Assembly: GCA_020205615.1 (NCBI GenBank)
Contig: CM035165.1
Coordinates: forward strand, 30,105,544-30,169,543
DNA: 64,000 bases
DNA from: Panax quinquefolius
Taxonomy: Eukaryota > Streptophyta > Magnoliopsida > Apiales > Araliaceae
Direction: 5' to 3'
Shown: positions 1 to 10,570 of the stretch, piece by piece
Position numbering within the stretch: the first letter of the stretch is position 1
How the letters are laid out: every line of letters starts with the position of its first letter
Notes under the pieces: generated by a model
Seen by the model: only the letters and a program-made list of their open reading frames with translations
Told to the model about the DNA's origin: nothing
Database searches by the model: none
Program-made: the position numbers and the translations under genes

Positions 1-563
1 GAATTCGGGAGATGAAATCTAGAGTTAGAACTGAATGTGATAGTGTGTATTCTTAATAATTTGCAAGAGACAAATAATTAAGGTTGTGAATTGAATAAGA
101 ATATCTCTTTTCACTACATGTAACAATTGGGAATTGGAACTTAATGAATTTAATTCTTTTGTTTCGCATAGAAATATCGCAAAATTAATTGGGTTAAATA
201 ATTTTATCTGATCACTTAGGAAAGAGCTTTTAAATACCTTAAATTCCTGTTAACAACTCATATGGATTTAATAATTGGAGAAGTTGGATAGTTGATTTAT
301 ATTGCATAATTGGGGATATTGTAGTCTTAAACCTTTATCATCTGAATCAATCTTTGTGTTAAAATTAGTTAGTTAATTTAATTTAGTTTTCATAAAAAAA
401 TCAGAAATTTGGGTTGTTTAAATAAATTTTGAATTGATAAAAAAACTACTAGTTGGGATTTATTCAATTGGATTCCTCGTGGGAACGATACTTTTCTTAT
501 CACTTTATTACTTGTTGATCGTGTATTCTTGCACATAATTGTTGATTGCGAAATTTGACAACA
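1..563 (+). mobile_element. Athila-like LTR, 3' part (left end outside the window)
   Basis: AT-rich sequence whose last ~100 bases (a stretch reading GGGAACGATACTTT, then TTACTTGTTGA, then TTGCACATAATTG, then GATTGCGAAAT, ending in CAACA) closely match the minus strand of 6334-6713. There the same LTR end is followed by an Asp-tRNA type primer-binding site. No such PBS follows here, so this is a 3' LTR or solo LTR on the plus strand ending at 563. No coding capacity seen. Lineage (Athila-like) is inferred from the linked gag fragment at 5846-6204. Confidence 0.6.
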
Positions 564-1212
564 AAAAGAGATTGCAGATTTGATGACTAAGGTTGAAGAG
601 GCTGTTGAAAAGAATTTTTCTGATGTAGCTCACCTATTTGAGTATTCTAAATTGGTTGAAGAGATTGTTATTGCATTCACAATAGTTTTTTTATCTATAT
701 CCCTATTTTGTAGTGATATTGACTCATTCTGCAGGATATAGATTCAATCTTTTCACTATGTACCCAACAGATTCCTTATATTTATTCCCTAAATAATGAA
801 ATTTGAAATTTAAAAGTTAAAATTTGAAAGTTCCAACAGTCAAAAAACAGTCAAAGCATGTTTTGACCGTTGTAACTACATCTTGTTTTTAATTATAAAA
901 TCGCTATTGATTTATTAATCTTTTTTAAAGTATGTGATATTTTAAATTTAAAATTAATATAAATTTAATCAACACATATGGTAACTTATTTAGGAAAAAA
1001 ATACTACTAATAAAATTTATTCTTTTACAATTCCTAGCAAAATTATTAAGTTTGAGAATACATCAAATTGACTTATACAAATTAATAATAATCTTATAAT
1101 TTATAAAAGAGAGTGTAATTTATCAATTGTATTCCACTATAAAATAATTTTTATTTTATTTTAAATTTTAAGTAATTTATGGAGTGTGTATTGAATGGAT
1201 TGTAGCTGCAAA
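564..1212. other. Unassigned AT-rich DNA with a short open frame (565-741)
   Basis: This stretch lies between the Athila-like LTR end and the end of element C. An open frame without an ATG start runs 565-741 (58 codons); its first part is Lys/Glu/Val-rich (KVEEAVEKNFSDVAHLFEY) and its second part hydrophobic. It resembles no retroelement domain I know and could be a remnant host exon or chance. The rest (742-1212) is A+T-rich with no recognised gene, repeat or RNA. It may be the original host DNA flanking element C. Confidence 0.3.
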
Positions 1213-1289
1213 TGTGACGCCCCAAAAATAGATATACATCACCTATTCTAAGTCGCCAAATACATGGTACAGAACATAAATACAATCTT
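1213..1289 (-). mobile_element. Element C, 3' LTR terminal fragment
   Basis: Begins TGTGACGCCCC, the reverse complement of the usual LTR 3' terminus, and matches the first ~77 bp of the J-type LTR at 6714 through ...ACAATCTT. It is cut by the start of element A's LTR at 1290. The matching remainder of this LTR type resumes at about 14505, so A is nested inside the 3' LTR of C. Confidence 0.7.
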
Positions 1290-2958
1290 TGTGACGCCCC
1301 CAAAATAGGTATACAACACTCATTCTGAGTCGTCAAATACATGGTACAGAAAGCAAACTACAACTTCAATAATACAATTGTCGTGCAAAATACGACAACA
1401 CATACTGTGAGTTTAAATACAAATATTGTCTTCTAGACAATATCCATACTCAAATAAGTCCTCATTACAATTATTCAAACACAATTTTATAGAAATAGTG
1501 AGAACTGCTAAAACATCTTTCTAGAACCATCACTCCATACCCCGACTAGATCCTGCTATGTTCTCACCTCCTGAGAAGAAAATGGAACAAAAAGGAAAAG
1601 GGTGAGCTCAACTAGCCTAGTAAAGAATATTATGACTAAGATAATATACAATAAATTACGCTCAATAATATAGAGAGAGAAAGAGAGAAAGCTTATGTTT
1701 CGTGTGATTTTCAATTCTAACTTAGCCTCTATTTATAGGAAAGTGTTAAGACGTCAAGGCGACTTGACCACTGCAACTCCGATGGCTTTATCTGCTACTA
1801 TAGCCACCCACCACATTTAAAATAAAATTCAGCACATTTCTTCACCAACCACAAGTGGGGCCCACTCAATTCTAGAATTTTCCACCAAAATCATTTATAA
1901 ACCTAATTTCCTAATCACCACCTCTTAAAATTCATAACAAATCATACGCTCATTTTAACGGTTCCCAAATTTGTGGACATATACTCAACTTATATATGTA
2001 TAACATATCCAAAAATCACAACGATCCAACGGTCGGATTAAAAATTATAACTCACGCAATATATCTCAAAAATATCTGGTTTAATTTTTAATACCTCCAT
2101 TCCGACAAAAATACTGATAAAACACCTCAACATTAACTCCTTCATTTTTAACCACAATGAATATATCCAACATTTATATCCACATAAAATAAATATTTCC
2201 TTGTTATATGAATCAATAATTAATTATTCACAAATAATATTACGTAATCACATTCACGCATAACCAGTAGCCCCCGCAAAAGAGGGGCTTTCCAATAACA
2301 ATTTCTCCTTCATCATGCGCTTGCAATTAGGTGAGCAAACCTCTCCTTGTAAACTTTCTAGACATTGCTAATAATGCTATCTAATAATATTATTCAAATA
2401 ATATGAATTATTGATCTGATAATAGGAAATACTGTGCAGTGACAATTATTGAAACAACAATAATATAAATATCAACGTAGCAATTATTGAATCAATAAAA
2501 TAAAATATTGAACAGTAACTACTGTGACAATTATTGAGTAGTGCCTTCTTACGTAAGGATCAATAATTCAACAATACTGCAATAATACCGTAATACTTTC
2601 TTGTGCAACAACAACGTACATCAGTATTTTAACCACCGGGTATTCCAACAGTGTTAACGGTAACAACTACGCCGTTATTTATAAAAACTCAAACTTGTCG
2701 TTTTCTTCATCCGACAGTTATTCGTTATGGGGCCCACAAATGGCTGCGCCGTCGTACGAATATTCCCCGACAACAAGAATATTCCACGACCAAACGAATA
2801 TTCCCCGACAACAATGATTATTTTATAACCACTTGCATATTTTGCAAAATTTGCACATTTCACCCATAACCAGAGAATTATATCAAATTAATACCTTATT
2901 ATTCACAATAATAATTAGAGGAAATTCGATTTTATTTATAATAAGTTGGGGTCTTACA
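1290..2958 (-). mobile_element. Element A 3' LTR (internally deleted)
   Basis: Starts TGTGACGCCCCC and ends GGGGTCTTACA (minus-strand TGTAAGACCCC...GGGGCGTCACA). Length 1669 bp against 2502 bp for the 5' LTR. About 825 bp corresponding to roughly 12352-13178 is missing near 1660, which removes the 39-bp minisatellite block. A TATA box on the minus strand lies at 1730-1737. Adjacent to a polypurine tract at 2959-2971. Confidence 0.85.
1730..1737 (-). promoter_or_regulatory. TATA box of element A 3' LTR
   Basis: TATAAATA on the minus strand, followed by AGAGGCTAAG and a CT-rich leader start, as in every LTR of this group. It splits the LTR into U3 and R/U5. Confidence 0.55.
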
Positions 2959-2971
2959 ACCTCCCCTCCTT
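2959..2971 (-). other. Polypurine tract of element A
   Basis: On the minus strand AAGGAGGGGAGGT immediately precedes the 3' LTR. This is the expected plus-strand primer for reverse transcription in LTR elements. Confidence 0.8.
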
Positions 2972-4576
2972 ATGAAATTTCGTCCTCAAAATTGACATAT
3001 ACGCACAGTGTTTCAAAAGGTCGATACCTCGCTTTCATTTCGATTCCAACTACTGTGTCATTTCTTCCATAGGATGGTTTCTCCATAAAACCTTAACTTG
3101 TGGTATAACCTTGCAATGCGTAGGACATGCTCTTTCCTATCCAAGATCTTAACAGGTACTTCTTCGTACGTTAAATCTTCGACTATCTCGTCTGGTTCTA
3201 ACGCAATAATATGGTTCGGGTCTTTCACATATTTACGAAGCATGGATATGTGAAAAACATTATGAACACGAAACATACTTAGAGGTAATGCGAGTCTATA
3301 GGCCACATTTCCTATTCGGTTAAGAATCTCAAATGGACCAACAAATCGTGGATTGAGCTTTCCTCTCTTTCTAAATCTTGTAACTCCCTTCCATTTAGTA
3401 ATACGTAATAATACATGATCTCCAATATTAAACTCCACGTCCTTTCAATGAAGATCAACATAACTCTTTTGTCGATCTTGTGAGGTTTGAATACGTTGTC
3501 GAATCATTTGGATCTTTTCTGTAGTCATGCGTACTAATTCTAGTCCCAACAACGTTGCTTCTCCCACCTCGTCCCAACATACTGGAGAACGACACTTTCA
3601 TCCATACAACGCCTCAAATGGAGCCATGCCTATACTTGCTTGATAATTGTTGTTGTAGGAGAATTCCACCAGTGGCAAGTACTTATCCCAACTTCCTTTA
3701 AAATCTTGGACACAAAGTCTTAATAGATCTTCAAGGGTTTGAATAGTCCTCTCTGATTGTCCGTCCGTTTGAGGATGGTATCTCAATGTAATCGTAAACT
3801 GCGTGCTCATAGCTTTCATAAAGCTAACCCAAAATCGTGAAGTGAATCTTGGGTCACGATCCAAACTATGGATCTTGGCGTGCCATATAATCTCACAATC
3901 TCATTCACGATATGCGAAAGCAAGACGTTCAAGGAATAAGTCTCACGATTTCGTAAGAAATGGGCGGACTTGGTTAATCTATCAACAATAACCCAAATCG
4001 CATCTATGCCTTGAGAAACTTTGGGAAGACCTGTAACGAAATCCATAGTAATGTGTTCCCACTTCCATTTCAGAATATCAAGTGGTTGTAATGGACCCTT
4101 TAGCACTTGATGTTCCGCCTTTACAAGTTGACAAGTTAAACACCTCGAGATAAACTCCGCGATCTCTCTCTTTTCATATTATTCCACCAAAATGTATGTC
4201 GAATATCATGATACATTTTGGTACTCCCAGGATGGATTGCAAACGGGGTGTTGTGTGCCTCCATCATGATTCTATGCTTCAAGTCTGAATCGTTAAGAAC
4301 ACGAAGTCTGGAGTTGAATCTAAGTATTCCTTCTTCATTAATTCTCGCTTCTGGAATAGCTCCTTCTTGCACTTTCTTCTTCATACGTATCAGCTCCAGG
4401 TCCGTAGCTTGAGCAGCTTTAACTTTATCGATTAAAGTCGGTTCTACTCGTATATTCGCCATCATCATATGGGTCCCTAGAGTCTTTAATTCTACCTCCA
4501 TCCTTTGCAAGTCATACAGAATGGACCTTTGCATTGACAATATCGCACTCGTACTCGCATATGATCTTCTACTCAA
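2972..4576 (-). pseudogene. Element A pol: integrase and chromodomain (broken)
   Basis: Minus-strand pieces in several frames. HHCC zinc-binding region at about 4110-4576: [17 protein letters not shown], then after a frameshift near 4170 the CLTC pair. The core with MDFVTGLPK (first catalytic Asp) lies about 4000-4106; [11 protein letters not shown] (second Asp) and GQSERTIQTLE (catalytic Glu) lie at 3598-3864. C-terminal IN is at 3058-3438, with FNIGDHVLLR and the GPF motif. The final chromodomain, with WRNH followed by EEMT, is read in another frame around 3000-3110 and has an in-frame stop. This domain order is that of chromoviruses. At least three frameshifts separate the pieces, so no functional integrase is made. 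Confidence 0.85.
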
Positions 4577-5593
4577 TAAATCACGACTACTACGTTCGCT
4601 TTTCGAGGATGATATTGAATAATGTGATCGTAATCTTTCAATAGTTCAAGCCAACGTCGTTGCCGCATATTGAGTTCTTTTTGGGTGAAGAAATATTTGA
4701 TGCTTTTATGGTCCGTATAAATCTCCACTTTCTCCCCATACAAGTAGTGTCTCCAAATTTTCAACGCGAATACGACGGCTACCAACTCTAGATCATGAGT
4801 AGGATAATTCCTCTCATATTCTTTGAGTTGTCGTGAGGCATAGGCTATGACTTTCTCATGTTGCATGAGAATGCATCCTAACCCTTTGCATGAAGCATCG
4901 CTGTATATAACAAATCCATCCGTACCAGATGGTATTGCCAGAACAGGTGCCGAAATGAGTCTCCTCTTGAGCTCTTGGAAACTCTTCTTGCATTCCTCGC
5001 TCCATACGAATTTTGTATCTTTCCTAGTCAGCTGAGTTAACGGAGTAGCGATTCGAAAAAATCCTTCCACGAATCTCCGATAATAACCAGCTAAGCCCAG
5101 AAAGCTACACACTTCAGTCACCAACTTTGGTTGCTCCCAACTTTGTACTGCTTCAATCTTCGCCAGGTCAACAGATACTCCATGTTTTGACACCACGTGC
5201 CCAAGGAATGCTACTTCCTCAAGCCAGAACTCACATTTCTTTAGCTTGGCATAAAGCTTGTTTTCACGAAGCCTTTCAAGTATCAGCTTCAAATGGTACT
5301 CATGATCCTCACGGCTTTTGGAATAGATGAGGATGTCATCAATAAAGACAACAACAAACTGATCCAAATATTCCTTGAATACATGGTTCATCATATCCAT
5401 GAAAGCAGCAGGAGCATTAGTCAATCCAAAAGACATGACTAAGAATTCATAATGCTCGTACTGAGTTCTGAAGGCAGTCTTTGGAATATCCTCAATTTTA
5501 ATCTTCAGTTGATGATATCTAGAACGAAGATCGATCTTTGAAAAGAATTGTGCTCCTTGCAACTGGTTGAACAGGTCATCAATGCGAGGTAGC
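4577..5593 (-). pseudogene. Element A pol: reverse transcriptase and RNase H, split by J
   Basis: A long minus-strand frame runs from the J insertion point at 5593 downward. It carries RT blocks [29 protein letters not shown] and the catalytic [11 protein letters not shown] (YxDD-type FIDD), then [10 protein letters not shown] and FLGHVVS. RNase H follows with YSDAS (Asp), THDLEL (Glu) and YTDHKS (Asp). It is the longest retroelement frame in the window (about 340 codons before a stop). The N-terminal part of RT lies beyond two insertions, at 9266-9296 and 9808 on. With J and the MITE removed, the frame reads through both breaks. It would have copied the element RNA into DNA in the virus-like particle. 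Confidence 0.9.
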
Positions 5594-5845
5594 TGTGACG
5601 CCCCCAAAATTAGGTATACATCACCCATCTTGAGTCGCCAGATACATGGTACAAAATTCAAATACAACTTAATAATACAGCTGTCGTGTACAATACGACA
5701 AAACATAAACTGTGAGTTTGAATACAAATATTATCTACTAGAGAGTATACAAACTCAAAACGAGTCCTCATTACATTTATTGTCACACTATTTAACAGAA
5801 TAGTGAGGACTACTAGCTAATACTATCATCCAGACGATCATTCCG

Positions 5846-6204
5846 GTGGGTATGTTGGACTTGGAGCATAAAATTGATCTTGATGAGTATGGCTCCATGA
5901 TAAATTTGGGTGATACCCCCAATATTTGATGATAGTTGTTGGGATAGACATAATTGTTGGGGTAATCACCGCCATACTGTATCGGCTCAAAACTAATGGC
6001 GCATTGATGACTCAGATGATTTCCAGCATAATAATCACAAGTAACCTCCACACTTTGATGACGTTGTGCTGCAAAAGCGTCTAACCTCCTCGAAAATGTC
6101 TCAATCTATGCTGACAATACAGAAAGTGTCGCGAGTCCATCAATCTCCGCTCCCCTTGGTTGAGTCATTCTCGTATATGACCATTGATAATTAAATTCCG
6201 CCAT
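5846..6204 (-). pseudogene. Athila-like gag fragment (TR-GAG-like), broken
   Basis: Minus strand, ATG at 6204, about 100 bases downstream of the PBS at 6309-6327. The frame starts MAEFNYQWSY, continues with QPRGAEIDGL, then has an in-frame stop, then ETFSRRLDAFAAQRHQ and a zinc-knuckle-like CDYYAGNHLSHQC in which the second Cys is Tyr. After a frameshift, WGYHPNLSWSHTHQDQ resembles the conserved tract after the knuckle in Athila-type Gag. Only this short gag part is present, with no PR or RT, as in non-autonomous elements that keep only gag. The family call is by recollection of motif style and is moderate. The segment is truncated at about 5846 where the LTR copy begins. Confidence 0.55.
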
Positions 6205-6308
6205 GGTACCTGAAAAAAGAAAGAAAGAAGAGAATTAAAGAAAATAAAAAAAAATTAATTTAAAACTAATTTGATTAAAATTAATATTGGCAAAAATTAT
6301 TAAACTAA

Positions 6309-6713
6309 TTCCTCGGCAATGACGCCAAAATCTTGTTGGATGATTTCGCAATCAATGAATACGTGCAAGTATACACAGTCAACAAGTAATAAAGTTAAAG
6401 TACAGTATCATTCCCACGAAGAATTATTTAATAAAAAGTACCAAATACTAACTCGTAACCAAATTAATTTTATCTAAACAAATGATTTAGGATTGTGAAT
6501 TAAAATAATTAATAAAACTACTATTAAATACCACTAGCTTAAAATCAAGTTATGGAGAATTAAGATCACAACTTCACTTATTTCTCACTTATATCAATAC
6601 ACTTCATATCAATTATGCTCACTATTCTGGATTGTTAATCAGGAATTTATTAGTATTTATAACCACCTTCTGATACATCACAAACGTATTAATTCAAATC
6701 CAAAGTTGATAGA
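6309..6713 (-). mobile_element. Asp-tRNA type PBS (6309-6327) and LTR 3' end of the Athila-like element
   Basis: On the minus strand an LTR end matching 1-563 finishes at 6334 (...CAACA). A few bases later comes TGGCGTCATTGCCGAGGAA, which is close to the tRNA-Asp complement used by Athila/Tat elements. The LTR piece is cut exactly where the chromovirus LTR terminus begins at 6714. Confidence 0.6.
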
Positions 6714-9265
6714 TGTGACACCCCCAAAATAGGTATACATCACATATTCTGAGTTGCCAAATATATGGTACAGAATATAAATACAATCTTAATTATACAA
6801 TAAGAGAGCTGTGAGTTTAAATACAAATACTGTCTTTTAGACAATATCCACTCTCAGAATAAGTCCTCATTACATTTATTGTCACAATATTTAACAGAAT
6901 AGTGAGGAGTACTAGCTAATACTATCATCCGGACCATCACTCCATTCCCAGACTGCGTCCCATTACGTTTTCATTTCAAGAAGAGAAACGGTGAAAGAAA
7001 GGGTGAGCTCAACTAGCCCAAGAAGAAATATTATGACTAAGATAATGCGTAATAAATTATCATTAGCCTTCAACAAGTTAAAGCCGATAAAATATAACAA
7101 ACATCAAGTTTAATCTAGCAATGAACAAGTAATCCATTAGAAGAGTCAAGTAGAGAATAAAATCTACTATCTTCTATGATTTAAAAGATTTTTCATCACT
7201 TTTATCGCTGGGACTCAGCTTAATAAATAATTCACATCATCTAATCACCCCTACACTACGGCTAAGGATATTCTTTAGTATCACGACCACAATTATCCAT
7301 GCACTACGGGCCAAGAATATTTGTGTATTCATTAATGGTCATGATCATGCCAACAACTGTCCATCAATGCACTACGGGCCAATGAGAACTTTTACCACAT
7401 CATTTGTAACATTACTACCATGATTACAATCGAATAATCCCTGGTCATAATCATACCAAGTCCATCTATGCACTACAGGCCACAGATGACTTTCAAAAAA
7501 TATAAATATGAGGATGATGACAATGATATAAGAATTCAATAAAACAAGTTCAAGAATTAATTTGTCCAAGAACCAATAACGTCCAAATTGTCAACATGAT
7601 ATTGCTTTGTAGAGTAAAATTCAAGAATGCTCGTAATAATATTTCCATGAAAAGATCTTTGGATAAAGCGCAATTATCAAGGATATTCCACTAATTTCAT
7701 GGAGTATAGAAGTCAAAACTTTAACCAACCGAGTATAATAAAGAATGGAATAACAAAAGAAATCACCATGCATGTGGTACTTAGCATGTATGCGAGTTAT
7801 TCCAATGTAATACTAAATAACGAAACCGTGTCGGTGCGAAATTAACCGCAAGCGATGATGTTCCAACAAAATAATAAAGAATGGAATAACAACAAAAATC
7901 ACCATACATGCGGTGCCAGATATGACAAAGTTATTCCAATGTAATACTAATAAGGACTAATCAGTCCCCAGGCGTAAATGCATGATGTGATATTCCAACG
8001 AATAATAATAAAAAGATGGAACCAGTCCGACATAAAATGCATGATGTGATATTCCAATGTAATAATAATAAAGATTTTAACCAGTCCGGCGTAAACGCAC
8101 GCACGTGGATGTTCCAACAGTAATAATAAAGACGGAATCGGTCCGGCGTAAAAAGCCATGTGCAGGATATTCCAATGAGAATAGAAAGACGGAATAATAG
8201 AAAAATGTCACCAAGTATAGGGTAGCCCACGTATACAGGTTATTCCAACAGAATAATAAAGAATGGAATAACATAAGTTCTCTTCATGAATACAAAAGAA
8301 TAACATCCCTTACGAATACAACAAATAATATTCCCTACCTTAAGAAGAAGAGTACTGGATATATAAGTAGTGAAGTAGCAGAATACTTTCTTCTTTCTCT
8401 CTATAGTTTATCTCTCTAGAGTTTCAGTGAATTCGTAAGAAAATAATGAAGGAATGAGCTTCTATTTATAGAAAAATGGTCTGCATAGTAACTAACTCAT
8501 GAATGGTCCAGATTGATTTAGTTTAATCTGACGGTCCATATTTAAAGCAAAATCTTTTAAATAAAATAAAATATATTCTATTTATAATCTAATAAAATGA
8601 ATAACTTTATTAAAGATTTTACTATGCAAACACTATGCAGCAAAGGTCTGAACACTATGCATAATAAAATATAATATATTCTAATTATTGTCTAATAAAA
8701 CATATTACTTTATAAAAGTATTACATTTTATATAAAAAGATTTTACTATGCAAAACACTATATGTATACTTATGCAACACTATGCATAATACAATATAAT
8801 ATATTCTATTTATAGAATAACTTTACAAAAGTATTTTGTTTTATATAAAAAGATTTTCTGTATTATTACATTAATAATACCAATAAAATTGAGTGACTTA
8901 TCACGTAAGCATCAATAATTAATACCGTGCTACTATGCAACGACCCAGACATCGCATTTTTTAACACCGGGTGTTTCAACAGCTAATCAGTAAAACTTCC
9001 GCCGTTATTTTCATAAAAGTATTTTGTCGCTTTCTCAATCGACAATAATTCCGCTAGGGTCCACCAATGATTGTCTTGTTGTCACGAATATTCCTCGTTA
9101 AAATGAATATTCTCCTACCAATCGAATATTATATAACAACTTATGTACTTTTGCAAAATTTATAAATATTACCCACAATTATAACATTATATCAATTTAC
9201 TCCATAATATTCAAAAATAATATTTACAGAAAATTCATCTTTATTCAAAAAGTTGGGGTTTTACA
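6714..9265 (-). mobile_element. J-type chromovirus LTR, full length
   Basis: 2552 bp, from TGTGACACCCCC to GGTTTTACA. TATA box on the minus strand at 8463-8470. Contains an array of ~60-70-bp units around 7790-8260 and the block shared with other LTRs (GGGTGAGCTCAACTAG in this orientation, near 7000). Same LTR type as in C, F, G and I. Confidence 0.8.
7790..8260 (-). repeat. ~60-70-bp tandem repeat in J-type LTR R/U5
   Basis: Degenerate units each holding a 'GTTCCAAC/TGGAACATCC' core, an ATTATTATT run and an 'AC(T/C)GGTTCCG' core. The homologous arrays are at 14513-14665, 28866-29175, 39891-40201, 43385-43725, 48050-48430 and 63826-64000. Translations of these arrays are meaningless. Confidence 0.7.
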
Positions 9266-9296
9266 GTAGCGGATACCTATTCTTGATGGTGACATG

Positions 9297-9799
9297 TAGG
9301 GGTGGGCAATCGGTAAAAATCGATCCGAATCGGATCGATGCATCGAATCAATCTCATACAAAATTACTCAAATTTTGATGCTAATCGATACGTAACCTAT
9401 TGATCTGATATACCTGGTTTCTGCTCTTAGGTTTTTACCGAAAATTAATATAATTATTATTTTTATTATTATTTTATTATTTTTATTTTTATTATTAATA
9501 TTTTTATTATTTTTTATTAATATTATTATTATTTTTATTGATATTATTATTATTTTTATTATTATAATCAATATTTTATTATTATTATTATTATTAAATT
9601 ATTAATAATAATAAAAAATTAGAAAATCGGTAGATATATTTAGAATTAGGTTAGGTTTATCTTAAACCATAAAAGTCTTGGGAATAGAAACGATCTTAAA
9701 AATCAAGATATACTAGTTTTTTGTCTTAGAACCAAACATATTCGGATAGAAGTCCTGTTCATTCAAAACTGAAAAAACCGAACCATTTGCCCACCCCTA
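9297..9799. mobile_element. hAT-type MITE, copy 1
   Basis: 503 bp with terminal inverted repeats TAGGGGTGGGCAA / TTGCCCACCCCTA (one base offset in the spacer on the right) and a perfect 8-bp target duplication gtgacatg at 9289-9296 and 9800-9807. The centre is an ATT/TTA microsatellite (about 9435-9615). No transposase frame, so non-autonomous. The 8-bp duplication and terminal sequence are those of the hAT superfamily. Inserted in the RT of element A, about 30 bp from J. A second copy lies at 16411-16911. Confidence 0.9.
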
Positions 9800-9807
9800 G
9801 TGACATG

Positions 9808-10556
9808 ATTCAATTCTCGGTAGTCAATACAAAGTCGCATACTCCCATCTTTCTTCTTACGAATAAAACAGGAGCACCCCAAGGAGATATACTAGGACGA
9901 ATGAAACCGATGTCTAATAACTCCTGTAGTTGGACTTTTAACTCCTGAAGTTCAATAGGAGCCATTTGATATGGGGTTTTAGAAATGGATTTTGTACCCG
10001 GTTCAAGGTCAATAAAGAATTCAACATCACGTTCTGGGGGTAGACCGGGAAGTTCTTCAGGAAATACATCAGGAAATTCTCTAACAACAGAAATATTATT
10101 CAAATATGACTTGTCTTTGTTCAAATCTATAACATGGGCTAAGAAAGCTTGACATCTGTTTTTCAATAAACGAATAGCTTTATGGCTTGATATGATAGTG
10201 ACTGATTTTAGTGGTTTAGTTGTTTGAATTCGTATGACAGGTTGGTTAGCAATATGAAAACTAACAATCTTACGAAAACAATCAATTTTGGCATGATGAG
10301 TGGTTAACCAATCAATTCCTAAAATCACATCAAAAACAAGTATCTTTAAAGAGATAAGATCAACAAGTAATGTGATAGTGCCAACTTGGATTAAGCAAGA
10401 CTTATAAAAAGTGGATGTAACGAAAGTTTCACCCAACGGAGTCTCCACTGATAAATCAAAGTCTAATTTCTCCGGAGTCAAGTTTAAACGTTGAGCACAA
10501 GCAGGAGAGATAAAAGAATGGGTAGAACCCCATCTAGTAAGGTATAAACTTCGCAA
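9808..10556 (-). pseudogene. Element A pol: protease and N-terminal RT
   Basis: Minus-strand frame of 248 codons. Begins inside the aspartic protease (THSFISPACAQRLNLT, then FDVILGIDWLTTHHA), then a linker with FPDVFPEELPGLPPERDVEF, then the RT start FIRPSISPWGAPVLFVRRK. The protease active-site triad, which is DT(S/G)S before THSF in the copy at G, reads WGS here, so the catalytic Asp is lost. The frame stops just before the MITE-proximal 9807 through a shift near the RELNHVT block. It would have cut the polyprotein during particle maturation. Confidence 0.85.
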
Positions 10557-10570
10557 GAGTTCAAGATTAG

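Larger units (their letters stand above)
5594..9265 (-). mobile_element. Insertion J: chromovirus LTR with embedded Athila-like gag/LTR fragment
   Basis: A 3672-bp unit bounded by LTR termini (TGTGACGCCCCC at left, GGGGTTTTACA at right) and flanked by a perfect 5-bp target duplication gtagc (5589-5593 and 9266-9270), inside the RT of element A. It contains three parts: an LTR-end copy of ~252 bp (5594-5845), a gag-like fragment with its PBS and LTR end (5846-6713), and a full LTR (6714-9265). The first ~230 bp of the two LTR copies are near duplicates. A simple solo LTR does not explain the duplicated end plus foreign segment. Confidence 0.8.

Noticed and set aside
1..6. GAATTC at the first base suggesting a clone end
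   Set aside because: The other end of the window is not a restriction site; one chance EcoRI site proves nothing.
2651..3072. Small plus-strand frames in A 3' LTR and at the PPT
   Set aside because: Cross the LTR boundary and lie opposite the pol 3' end; no family resemblance.
9368..9571. Minus-strand Ile/Asn/Lys-rich frame in MITE copy 1
   Set aside because: Translation of the ATT microsatellite; no transposase motif.
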